From contig NC_034009.1 of the NCBI RefSeq assembly GCF_000346465.2, forward strand, positions 8,775,251 through 8,839,250: a DNA stretch of 64,000 nucleotides. The letters run 5' to 3'. Under the pieces are notes generated by a model that saw nothing but the letters and a program-made list of their open reading frames with translations, had not been told where the DNA came from and ran no database searches. Positions 50,508 to 60,260 of this stretch are shown here, in pieces. The stretch is from Prunus persica (lineage: Eukaryota; Streptophyta; Magnoliopsida; Rosales; Rosaceae). The translations under genes and the position numbers were made by a program. Numbering within the stretch: position 1 is the first letter of the stretch; every line of letters starts with the position of its first letter.

Positions 50508-50873
50508 ACCTTGATAGTGTAAATAAAGGCACTTTTTCACTAGACTATATCCATTGACTTAAATATTATATTTTATCTACTTCTCTTTCGTATTTAAGAT
50601 TAAAAATGTTGAGAAGAATAAACCACATAAATCAAAATCAACTTAAAGCACAAAATTGTTTGAGGCTTGCATGGTTGGAGATGCCTAACTCGCTTAATTT
50701 ATCAACCACATTTTTTTATTTAACCAAATCATTGACGTCTTGCCATCAGAAGAAAAAAAGTAAACCAATTGACAGGTTGAAAAGAGAAATGATTTGATGT
50801 ACGCAGAAAAATTACAGTGGGAAACGAGGGGGTGAGAGATAAACAAGAAACGAAAAGACTCTTATTAATAAGC

Positions 50874-50960
50874 TAGCCACGCGTACGATTATGATGCTGT
50901 TCTTCTTTAATTCCCGCTAACATGAAGCATTAGCAACACATACACTCTTTTATCTCTCTC
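50874..50960 (+). promoter_or_regulatory. shared promoter/leader block, copy A
   Basis: Starts TAGCCACGCGTACGATTATG and continues to a leader with CTCTCTCACTCTG. It aligns with 53507, 57653 and 61806. The ACGTG core is changed to ACGCG here. Confidence 0.6.
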
Positions 50961-51062
50961 ACTCTGTTCAACTTCCCATATGCGATACAACACCCCAAAT
51001 TCCCTTCTTCTCCTCTTCTCCTCTTCTCTTTCCTCAGTCCCTCTAGGCAACTGATTCCAAAC

Positions 51063-52516
51063 GAGGTTTGGCTTCAACTTCTGAATCTGGGATATAAGCT
51101 GGTTGAATATGATGAGCAGAAAACTCTGAGGGCTTTTGCAGATTTTGTTTGCTCTGTAGACTTTCCACCTCGGTTGGTTAACCATATTACTTTTAGAAAG
51201 TTGGCAAATAGGCTTAACCCTTTGTTTAATCTTACTTATGGCATGGTTAGAAGTGAATGCATAAAAGTCTATGAGGAAAGGAAATGGTGGATTAAAGAAT
51301 ACTTGGGAAATTTGGATGGACGACGTATTGGGGTATGAAAATGTGCGTAACTTCTGTAGTTATGATTATGTATGTCTTTCTGCACATTTTATTGATGAGA
51401 ATTGGAAGCTCAGAAAGTGGGTACTTTACTTCCGTTGTCTCTGGGATCCCTCTGTTAATTGCTCTGAAGATTGTGGAATGTTCAAGTCCCTTGAAGCTTT
51501 GGAGACTCACGTCCAAGAAAAGAAGGAACTTCAACTTAGTGGTCAGCTGTTTAATGTGTATTGTTTTGGGGAAATAATCAGTCAAATGGTTGAGGATGCA
51601 TTTCGCAAGATTAGCGATCTCATTGACAGAGTTGGTGAACTGTATTCTTTAAAACCGTTACCCTTGTGGTATCTCACAAGTTCTAACCTAAAACAAGCTC
51701 TTGAGTTATGGTCTATGGGAGAATTTTCTTCAAAAGATGCGACTGATTTTTACGACGTACCATCCCCTGAGGAATGGAAGATTGTTGAAGGTGTTTGCAA
51801 AATTGTAGACAGCATATATGAAGTGTCAAATGCATTATTCCAAACCAAACATCTAACTGCCAATGTTTATCTTTATCACCTTCATGAGCTCCGTGAAATC
51901 CTATCCCAAATGTCCTCAGAATCAGAAGGTTTCATTGCAACAATAGTTCAGGACATGATGAAAAAGTTTGACAAGTATTGGGACCACATGTTCTTGCTGT
52001 TGGCAATATGTGCAGTTCTGGATCCTCGATTTAAGATGAAATATGTAGAATTTATGCGTTCAAAAGTGAAGGGTGGGGATGGAAGCTCACAAGTAGCAGC
52101 TGTTTTGGGGCGTTTTCCTGAAAAAGAGAACTTCATTAGCGAATCATCTTTCAGAAGAGGAGTCTCCTCCTAGACAGGAAAATCATACTTTTGGTGTGCT
52201 GCAAGCCTACCAGCAATTCATCCAATTGGATAATCAGCCTACAAAAAAATCAGATTTGGAATACTATTTGGAAGAACCTGTTTTACCTTGGAGCCAGGAT
52301 TTTAATGCATTGACGTGGTGGAGAACCGCAGGTGCTCAGTATCCTATACTTTCCAGGATGGCATGAGATCTTTTGGCTATTCCGGTTTCTCTTGCAACCT
52401 CATTTGATGCATTCTATACTAAACCAAGGCCAGTTGATGAACGTTTAGTTTGCTTGAAGCCAGACTTGATGAATGCCTTAATCTGTACTCGAAGCTGGTA
52501 TGGGAGGTTCTTCTGA
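51063..52516 (+). pseudogene. hAT-transposase-derived gene, copy A, pseudogene
   Basis: Coding homology begins at about 51063 and runs 92 codons to a stop at 51336-51338. It then continues in another frame (from about 51330 to 52110) and in a third (from about 52145). An in-frame TGA replaces an Arg codon after LSRMA (52365-52367), and one base lost after RSW extends the end to 52514-52516. The order of hAT features is intact: an N-terminal region (FPPRLVNHITFRKLANRLNP), YVCLSAHFIDENW, MMKKFDKYWDHMFLLLAI..LDPR, and the C-terminal dimerisation block (WWRTAGAQYPILSRMA). Its N-terminal segment resembles ordinary hAT transposases more than copies C and D do, so it may keep an older form. A 3' exon-like block continues at about 52665-52740. 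Confidence 0.82.
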
Positions 52517-52759
52517 AACCATATTTGCAGGTTATCACTGCAATTTTTTTCTCTGTTATTTGTTTCTTTTGTATTCTTGATTATTATTATTCTTTATCCT
52601 GCATAATGATTTCTCACGAGTGTTTGTTTCTTTTTAATGTGGTGGTTGATGTCTTCAACGGGTACAGTTTTTTGCTTTCAGCTCGTGATTACTGGAAAGT
52701 TTGGGAATCAGTTTTGTTAAGCAATTGGCATGGACACCAAGTTTGTTACTTGTGAACAG

Positions 52760-53500
52760 CATTAAGGAAATTGGATATTTAATTTTGTTGGTATTAGAAC
52801 TGTTTATGGATAATTTTCCCTTGGATAGTGAGAATTTGTTATCTTGATGTCCAGGGATGGTTTAATATATGAATTTCATATTTGACTAATAGCCTTTGTG
52901 TGAGTGAGATGATGCACTTGTGGGAATTCAAAAAAAAAAAGAGCCTATCTTCAATTTTGTCGAGTGTAATTGATGCCTATCCCATTTGTTGTTGTCCTTT
53001 ATGATTATTTTGTTCTCGTGGTTATGCAAATTCCATGCCATATTAGTCTTTCTGGTATTAGATCTTCTTAGTTGTTAATGATTCTTCGTCTTAGTTCTTA
53101 ACGAAAGTGGGTTAAGCTTCCCATTTCTATGGAAGTTTATTGAATCTATATAAATATAAAATTTTAAGGATTTAAAAGATAAATGTTTTGGGCTAACGGA
53201 GTCTAACCCAATGAATATCATTTGTATAAAAATAAGGAGATGGTTTGCGTCCGGTGGGATGGGATTCATTTGGCATGGCATTACTAAAATTTTCTGATAT
53301 TTTTACACTAGCTTGCCTACTATTATTTTACATTTATATGCCTAAGAGATTGGACGCCAATTTTTTTTCATGCAAAAGGTGAAGTGGTAAACAGCCAAAA
53401 AACACAATAACTTCAACAACAAAAACTTCACGACATTAAATAATGTGACGAAATAATTAGAATAGGATTGTGATAGGTGAAGAGTTGGATTCACCCCAAT
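52760..53500. other. intergenic spacer between copies A and B
   Basis: AT-rich DNA with short A and T runs. No coding frame or bounded repeat was recognised. Confidence 0.4.
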
Positions 53501-53506
53501 GTAACC

Positions 53507-53660
53507 TAGCCACGTGTACGGTGCTGATGCTGTCCTCTTTACTTTCCCCCTAAAATGAACCATAACGCAAGCAACCTGCCTATATACTGTGTTTCTCTCT
53601 CAGTCAGTCTAGGCTCTAGCCATGCATTTTGGAGCAAGTATATTGAATTGAAACATAGCC
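53507..53660 (+). pseudogene. promoter/leader relic, copy B of the hAT-derived family
   Basis: TAGCCACGTGTACGGTGCTG followed by a TTTCTCTCTCAGTCAGTCTA leader matches the promoter/leader blocks of copies A, C and D. No coding sequence follows. Thirty nucleotides later the Copia-like element begins, and beyond its far end there is still no hAT-like frame before copy C. The copy was therefore 3'-truncated or only the promoter was duplicated. Confidence 0.6.
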
Positions 53661-53689
53661 AAGTTTGGTAGCAATCGCCTATTCCTTTT

Positions 53690-53949
53690 TATTATAAAAC
53701 TAGAGGGAGAAAATGTAGAGAGAAGTGATATGCTAAAGATAAAGCTTCACCATGTTTATTCATCTCTTAATCTTTGGTAGAACCACCTATTTATAGGCTT
53801 ACAAGATAGAAGATTGAATACCATCATTTACAATATACCTATAGGTTACAAGTACTAATTACAAATACTTAGTGCATAGGTTACATAAAATCCAACGGTG
53901 GAATATTAAGAGGTATGGTGGTCATTCACCAACTCATGCATTTACAACA
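53690..53949 (-). repeat. 3' LTR (in element orientation)
   Basis: 260 bp, ends TGTTGTAAATG and TTATAATA in element sense. The terminal CA is changed to TA here, the only difference noted from the other LTR. Confidence 0.88.
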
Positions 53950-55689
53950 CTCCCCCTTGGATGTCCACCATACAATGACATAGTTCCCTCATTAAAAACC
54001 TTGCTTGAAAAACCCAGTGGGACAAAACCAAAGCGAAGGGAAAAAGAGTGAAATTTTCTTCTGAATCATTGATATGGTGTTGGATGAGCTTATATTGCCT
54101 CGTTAAAACCTTGCTAGGAAAAACCCAGTGGGACAAAAACCTAGTCGAAGGGAAAAAGAGTACAACGCGCATCTGTCTTGAATGTAGTAGAATTGGGATG
54201 CTCCCCCTTATTGATATCTTCCCCTGATTAATATCTCTCCTTCTCTGATTTGAGCAATACAAGCAACATTGTCTTCATACATGATCATCTATCACACTAC
54301 TCAACCTGCTTTTCACTTTTCAAATGATTGAAATCTTTAGGAGTATCAACAACTAATTTAATAGTTAGAATATGTTACAACAATATCAAATTTGAATTCA
54401 AAATACTCAAACTCTTAGTGTTAACTTTTAATTAAGAATATTGTGGTACTTTATATCCTTCAAGAGGTTGCTTCATCCGATATATCTCAAATATTTCATG
54501 AGCTTTGAGGATTTCCATGTACCATATAGTCTTAATAAATATGCATTTAACACATACTATAAGTTTTGCGTTAAAGTAACAACCGCACTTATAGAAATGT
54601 GGATGCATTTACGATGAGATTGGAGACTAAAACCACATGTCTCTCCCAGGAAACCTTATGTCATATTAGTGATCTTATTTCACTTCACAAACACCAATTC
54701 GTAACCTTCATACTGAACATTTGTAATTTGGTGTTTGAGTTATAGGTTCAATATCCAACTCTTCTTATTTAGTGATAAATGGAATTGCCTATTTCCATTT
54801 TTGGCCAATCACTTAATTTGTCGACATTCATGAAACGTGATTTAATATAATCATAGCCCTTGATGATTGTAGTAGCTACTAATAAACCAAATGTATCATC
54901 GATTTGTGATCCCACAATTCTTATGTGCATGCACATGCATAATTTATAATCATCTCATTGCTTTGGGGTACCAATGCCTCTTCAGGGGCTTATGTTGTCA
55001 CTTATGGGACAAACACCTCTTTTACAATGAATTATTTAGAATATGTGGATCATAACCTCCTATAGAGCGTTATTTTTTATAGGGCTTGAATTTTTCAAAT
55101 AATCTCCATTTCTGAAGAGTTAAGTCTTTAGAACCTATATTTCTGACATGCTTCAGGCATGCATTATATATATAGTCACCATGTTAATGGATTGTGATAC
55201 GAGAATATCAATCCATGTTAGCATATGTACAACTTATATATGCATTATCTTGATGAGACAAAAGCGGATTGATTCAACACTATTTCACGACGTTCTTTAG
55301 GAATTGTCATTTCTCCCCCTAACGGCGGGAAAATTGTCTCAAAATGTAGGAAAATAAACTCACAGTCGTTATCAAATATGTGACCATTTTAGTAGGCACA
55401 TTCAGTAAAACTGGTGAAGTGATCCATAATTAGATGTTGTATAGGCTCACAAATATTCCCTTGAATTATTTCAGGAAAGATGGCTCAAAGTCAATTTTTG
55501 ACTGAGATGATCTTATGACAGCTTTTATTTGTGAGCGTTCTTTGTAATGATATTGTTGGACAAGACAATAATTTGAGTCTTTAAACGATGTCCTTACAAA
55601 TTTATAAAAATCTTATGCATCATTGTGGGACATGGATTGCCAAGATAGTCATGTCACAACATAAAAGTTATTCGGTCAATGAACTTATA

Positions 55690-56450
55690 GTTCATGACAT
55701 CATAATCTTCAACTATAATAGTTGTGTAATATTGGGGCCTCAAGAACTTTTGGTTCATAACATCATAAACTTCCTACCCACAAAAGAAAGTAGGAAGTTT
55801 CTCCAATAGACGCCTCTGGCTATCAATATTGGGGCGGTAATACAAAATATTACCATTGTAAAACAAAATTAATTAATAACCTAACATAAATAAAATAAAA
55901 TAAAATAAAATAAGTAAAGTGGTATAAACAAGGAATAAAATAAATCAATTAAAGATTATGAAATTCCAAGATAATCCAATATTAATGTGGATTCAATATG
56001 TAGATAAAACTACAAGTTTAAGAATTGGATTTCCAACCAATTCAGGTTCATATAGGCACAAATAAGTAATGAACTTCAAGTTCATATATAGTATTAAGAT
56101 CCATGAAAAACTATGAACTTCAGGTTCATATCAATCTATATTCGAAACTTCGGGTTCGAATATGTAGATCTAAATAAATTGAATTAATAGTCGTGCTTTG
56201 AACTTCATACTCAAATCGATGTATATGCACTCGAAACTTCTGGTTCAAGTTCTTGACATATGTAGGCCTCATGGAATTCTGATTTTGATTAATACAAAAT
56301 CGAGGAGTTTTATGTCCTTATGTGCTCTTTAAATTCGCGGAACTTCACGCCCTCAATTATTTGGAATCAAAGAACTTCAGGTTCTGATTCAATCAAAAGG
56401 ACTCTATATCCTAATCTAGTTATATGATGAGGATCACGGAACTTCGGGCC
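55690..56450. repeat. dispersed near-palindromic GAACTTCAGGTTC motifs inside the LTR element
   Basis: About ten copies of a 13-bp motif lie at irregular spacing. Examples are GAACTTCAAGTTC, GAACTTCAGGTTC (twice), GAAACTTCGGGTTCGAA, GAAACTTCTGGTTC, GAACTTATAGTTC and GAACTTTTGGTTC, with half-decayed forms such as GGAACTTCGGGCCCC. Each is an imperfect inverted repeat GAAC...GTTC. The function is unknown. Confidence 0.7.
55886..55912. repeat. (AAATA)n short tandem repeat
   Basis: Five to six AAATA units inside the LTR element. Confidence 0.85.
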
Positions 56451-56708
56451 CCTGATCTTTTGTATAATTCAAACTCATCATAATAATTAAGATCATACTT
56501 AAAATTAAATAAACAAACAAATAAAAACAAAAACATGGCATTATATTCATGTGTAATAAGAATAAGAATTTTTTTTCTTAAACAAGCATGATGAAGTCTG
56601 ATGGTGAGTACAAAGAAACTCTATACTATGTGATGACTCTAGCTCATATAAGAAGAAAGAAAATTCAGAGAAAGAAAACATACCAAGAGCAATGTCGTGC
56701 TGATAACG

Positions 56709-56968
56709 TGTTATAAAACTAGAGGGAGAAAATGTAGAGAGAAGTGATATGCTAAAGATAAAGCTTCACCATGTTTATTCATCTCTTAATCTTTGGTAGA
56801 ACCACCTATTTATAGGCTTACAAGATAGAAGATTGAATACCATCATTTACAATATACCTATAGGTTACAAGTACTAATTACAAATACTTAGTGCATAGGT
56901 TACATAAAATCCAACGGTGGAATATTAAGAGGTATGGTGGTCATTCACCAACTCATGCATTTACAACA
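56709..56968 (-). repeat. 5' LTR (in element orientation)
   Basis: 260 bp with intact TG...CA ends, adjacent to the primer-binding-like site at about 56696-56708. Confidence 0.88.
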
Positions 56969-57004
56969 CTTTTTTATTTTTTATAGTCTAAACAATCGCC
57001 TAAC

Positions 57005-57300
57005 CCTTCTTTTAAAGAAAATATTAGGCTTATTGCATTTATATACTAATTTGTATATCACTTTTTTAATGGATGTGAGCCCCATTGTATTAATGGGCTT
57101 CACTTATATGAGAAAAGTGGTACACAATGCGAGGTTTTTTTTTTTTTTGGAGGATTTTTTTATTGAGATGGACGATAATATACTGAACAACACTACACGA
57201 GTGTTAGAACTCAAACCCAAGACCTTACCTGGAGGAGCAATTGCTCCAAACTCCTATTACTAGCTAGTACATAATATGGTATATAAATATAATAAACCTA
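57005..57300. mobile_element. MITE related to the 57.45-kb hairpin, interrupted
   Basis: The left end TTAGGCTTATTGCATTTATA and the inverted right end TATAATAAACCTAACATT pair with each other. The left part shares GATGTGAGCCC and AAGTGGTACACAATG with the element at 57.45 kb. A piece with a T15 run (about 57127-57260) interrupts it. Confidence 0.5.
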
Positions 57301-57439
57301 ACATTTTCCCTTCTTTTTAACATACGAGAAAGGTAATGTATGCATTTTTTATGTAAGATTTAGGGATTTGTCTACAGAAATTGATTTTTTTTTATTTTGG
57401 GAAAAAAATGGTTTGGTTTCCTAATTTTAAACAAAAAGA

Positions 57440-57567
57440 AAAATACTAGACTTATCACATTTTCCATACCACATTGTGTACCACCTCTCTAATAGAAGTG
57501 GGCTCCACCTCTATTAGAGAGGTGGTACACGTTCGTATAAAAATGTAATAAGCCTAGCATTATCCAA
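57440..57567. mobile_element. hairpin MITE with near-perfect arms
   Basis: The core arms, GTGTACCACCTCTCTAATAG and its exact reverse complement, enclose a loop of about 15 nt. The outer arms continue with small mismatches (ACTAGACTTATCACATTTTC versus the reverse complement of the right side). Transcribed, this would form a hairpin of nearly 60 bp. It lies upstream of the copy C promoter. Confidence 0.75.
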
Positions 57568-57652
57568 ATAAAAAAAGTAAGCGAGAAAATGAAAAGACAT
57601 GTTTTGTCCTATACCAGAAAAGGAAATTTAATGCATGTCTTATCAACAAGCT

Positions 57653-58427
57653 TAGCCACGTGTACGGTTCTGATGATGATCATTCTAACTTTCGCGCTAA
57701 GCAACTCATAACTCACTCACACAGTGTTTCTCTGAGAGTCTATTTCGTTTCCCACAGAAACCCAAAAGTCCCTTTGGCTCCTCCTTCCTCATTTCCTTCT
57801 TCCTCTCGCGGACTCGACGCAAAGGAGGTTAGGCCTTCAACTCAAGATTGTATCTTTATTGTTCTCTTATCAAAATCAACAGTTGAAATAACGATTCCAT
57901 GCATTTTGCTTCCTCCGCTGTCATTATGTGTTATGCTTTTTATGTTTCTTTGTTCTGGGTCTGGCTTCTTCTCTCATTTTCGGGTCTATTTGCTTACCAA
58001 TATGGTCACTTTTTTGTGTGTTTTGTTATTACTCTTTCGTTCGTTATCTTATCTTTGAGTTTTTTGTTCACTGGGTGAATAAATTTTGTGTTTTAAGACT
58101 TCACTGCAAGATTTTTGGTTATATTGTTGATGGGTATCCATGATTGTACGGAAAGAGTTCTTTTCTTGAGTACTTTCGACTTCATACATGATTTACTGGA
58201 AGAAGAAAAAAAAGATGGGGTTGCTATGAATGGTGCTAATAATATTGTGTTTGTTGGATATGGCTGGGGTTCCTTCCTGGAGCTATCCATGATTGTAAAC
58301 GGAAAGAGTTCTTTTCTTGAGTACTTTCGACTTCATATATGATTTAGTGGGAAAAAAAAAAGAAGAAAAAAAAAGAAGAAGAAGATGGGCTTGCTATGAA
58401 TGGTGCTAATAATTTTGTGTTTGTTAG
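57653..58427 (+). promoter_or_regulatory. copy C promoter block, leader exon and 5'-UTR intron
   Basis: TAGCCACGTGTACGGTTCTG opens the shared block, which contains an ACGTG core. The leader exon ends in CGACGCAAAGGAG at 57827 before GTTAGG. An intron (57828-58427) then runs to TTTGTTAG, two bases before the coding ATG. Copies C and D share this layout. Confidence 0.65.
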
Positions 58428-58445
58428 ATATGGCTGGGGTTCCTG
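58133..58445 (+). repeat. tandem duplication of about 150 bp at the 5' end of copy C
   Basis: The segment from TATCCATGATTGTACGG through GAATGGTGCTAATAATATTG to ATATGGCTGGGGTTCC is present twice (about 58133-58275 and 58286-58445). The upstream copy has TTTGTTGG where the downstream copy has TTTGTTAG, so only the second can serve as splice acceptor and start site. Confidence 0.8.
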
Positions 58446-60022
58446 GAGCTAACGACGTTATTGGGTCTTCAAAGAATGGAATATCTGATCATGAAAATAG
58501 CGGCAGTGGTCATAGCAAGGATGTGAATTCCATTTCATCAGTTTCAGATACGGAGGGCACTGAGGAGGTACTTGAAGATGATCAGCAAAGTGATTTAAGG
58601 ACTCTTGCCGAGTTGATTTGCTTTGAAGAAGTTCCACCTAAATGGTATGCACGCTTAGGTGAGTTCAGCCCCCTGTTTAAGCCTAGTTTCAGTGAGATTG
58701 AAACTGAATGCATGGAAGTCTTTGAGAAAAAGAAAATGGAAACCAAGAAAATCTTAGGAAACTTTGATGGACAGATTAGCCTCTCGGTTGAAATTCTGAG
58801 GTGTGAAAGTTACTTTGACCCTAGCTGCTGCGGTGATTATTTGTGCCTTTCCGCACATTTTATTGATGAGAATTGGGAACTGAATAATTGGGTACTTCAC
58901 TTCTGTTCTATTTCGGTTTCGGGTCCATCTGATGATTCCCTTCACAAGTATGAAGATTGGGGCATTTTAAGGTCGCTTGAAGATTGGGGCATTGAGAACA
59001 AGATCTCCGCACTCACTGTGAAAAATGATGATTGCAATAATGAATTGGTTGAGTTTCTGAAAACGCACATCCAAGAAAAGATGGAACTCCAACTTAATAG
59101 TAAGCTGTTTTGTGTGTATTGTTGTGGGGAAATGATCAGCGTAATGGTGCAGGATGCATTTGACAAGATTGCAGATATAGTTCACAAGGTTCGTCAGGTG
59201 TATACTTTTAAAACTGATTACCCCATGTGGTTTCTCAAATTGTTAAACCTGCAAGAAGCTTTGAAGTTATGGGCTCAGGGAAATCTCTCTTCCAGAGATG
59301 TGACTCACTCTCGTAACGTGCCTTCCCCAGAGGAATGGAAGAAAGTTGAGGGTGTTTGTAAAATTGTAGAGAACATATATAAAGTGACAGAAAGTGAATT
59401 CTTCAACGAAGCACCCCTAACTCCCAATGTTCATCTTTGTCGCCTGCTTAAGCTTCGCAAAATTCTGGCCAAAATGTCCATTGACTCAGATAGTTTTAAT
59501 AGAACAGTAGTTGAGGACATGTTGAAAAAGTTTGATAAGTATTGGGATGACATGTTCTTGCTGTTGGCAATATCTGCAGCGCTGGATCCTCGATTGAAGA
59601 TGAGATATATTGAATTTGTTTGTTCAGAAGTTAAGGATTGGAATGGAAACTCACAAGTTGCAGTTGTTTTTGGGGCCATTCACAAACTGTTTGATGAATA
59701 TGTGGTCCGTTTTCCGTTGCAATACAACCAGCAGTTCATCCATTTGAATGATCACCCTAAAGAAAAATCAGACTTGGATTGCTATTTGGAACAACCTGTC
59801 TTAACTCCCAGTCAGGGTTTTAATGAATTGGCTTGGTGGAAAACCGCAAGCGCTAAGTACCCTACCCTTTCCCGGATGGCACGTGATTTTTTAGCCATTC
59901 CAGTTTCTCTTGCAACTCAAAGTGAGGCATACTATACTGTACCAAAGCCAACTGATGAACATATAGTTTGCTTGAAGCCAGACTTGATGAATGCCTTGAT
60001 GTGTACTCGAAGCTGGGTATAG
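58430..60022 (+). CDS. hAT-transposase-derived protein, copy C (RICESLEEPER/DAYSLEEPER-like, domesticated)
   Basis: 530 residues in one exon, starting MAGVPGANDV right after a 5'-UTR splice acceptor (an upstream in-frame ATG at 58400 lies in the intron). No BED zinc finger is present. The first 60 residues are Ser/acidic and probably disordered. Then come the hAT core (LGNFDGQISLSVEIL, GDYLCLSAHFIDENWEL, WGIENKISALTVKND), the hAT-like block (LKKFDKYWDDMFLLLAISAALDPR) and the C-terminal dimerisation domain (DLDCYLEQPVL, LAWWKTASAKYPTLSRMARD, LMNALMCTRSW). Expected catalytic positions have changed: D to E at 121, D to K at about 198, H to E at 234, and the ASE motif is lost after P491. The VPTRWNST motif is absent. 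Transposition is therefore unlikely. By analogy with DAYSLEEPER-type genes, a nuclear, dimeric regulatory role is possible. Confidence 0.85.
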   Translation: MAGVPGANDVIGSSKNGISDHENSGSGHSKDVNSISSVSDTEGTEEVLEDDQQSDLRTLAELICFEEVPPKWYARLGEFSPLFKPSFSEIETECMEVFEKKKMETKKILGNFDGQISLSVEILRCESYFDPSCCGDYLCLSAHFIDENWELNNWVLHFCSISVSGPSDDSLHKYEDWGILRSLEDWGIENKISALTVKNDDCNNELVEFLKTHIQEKMELQLNSKLFCVYCCGEMISVMVQDAFDKIADIVHKVRQVYTFKTDYPMWFLKLLNLQEALKLWAQGNLSSRDVTHSRNVPSPEEWKKVEGVCKIVENIYKVTESEFFNEAPLTPNVHLCRLLKLRKILAKMSIDSDSFNRTVVEDMLKKFDKYWDDMFLLLAISAALDPRLKMRYIEFVCSEVKDWNGNSQVAVVFGAIHKLFDEYVVRFPLQYNQQFIHLNDHPKEKSDLDCYLEQPVLTPSQGFNELAWWKTASAKYPTLSRMARDFLAIPVSLATQSEAYYTVPKPTDEHIVCLKPDLMNALMCTRSWV

Positions 60023-60260
60023 TGGGCAGGCACTGATACAATGTTAACAGGTAATTATCAATACTATTTCCTTTTGTTCTCAATTATTTTCAAGATGATT
60101 TAATTCTCACTAAACTTTTTTCCCCCTTTTCTCGTGCGTGTGGAGAACAGGTACAGTTTTTTTTTTTTTTTTTTGCTGCTCTTCCTAAGCTTATGGCTGC
60201 CTCACTTTTGGAAGGCTTGGGAATCAGAATAGCTAAGCCATTACTTAGTCATTAAAACCA
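60023..60260 (+). other. copy C 3'-UTR with intron
   Basis: After the stop, GTTAACAG|GTAATTATC looks like a donor, and GGAGAACAG before GTACAG looks like an acceptor at about 60151. A poly-T run and CTGGGAATCAGAATAG-like sequence follow. The same arrangement is seen after copy D and, in part, after copy A (52665). Confidence 0.5.

Larger units (their letters stand above)
53690..56968 (-). mobile_element. young non-autonomous Copia-like LTR retrotransposon, 3.28 kb
   Basis: Two direct LTRs of 260 bp (53690-53949 and 56709-56968) differ, as far as I can read, only at the second base (TA versus TG). A perfect 5-bp duplication, CTTTT, flanks the element (53685-53689 and 56969-56973). The element reads on the minus strand. 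A primer-binding-like TTATCAGCACGAC lies just inside the right LTR. The polypurine tract AAGGGGGAG lies just inside the left LTR and is followed by TGTTGTAAATG. The 2.76-kb interior has no gag or pol frame longer than about 110 codons, so it must be mobilised in trans. The LTR includes a TATTTATAGG-like promoter segment. Confidence 0.9.

Noticed and set aside
51271..52173. 300-codon plus-strand frame as an intact gene
   Set aside because: It is the middle of copy A, with homology continuing in other frames on both sides, so the locus is a pseudogene.
54000..56700. Coding potential within the LTR element
   Set aside because: No gag, protease, integrase or reverse-transcriptase motif could be found in any frame, so the element is treated as non-autonomous.
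58400..58429. Start of copy C at the upstream ATG (MVLIILCLLD)
   Set aside because: These codons lie before the conserved TTTGTTAG acceptor and would be intronic. The ATG after it is conserved as MAG in copy D.
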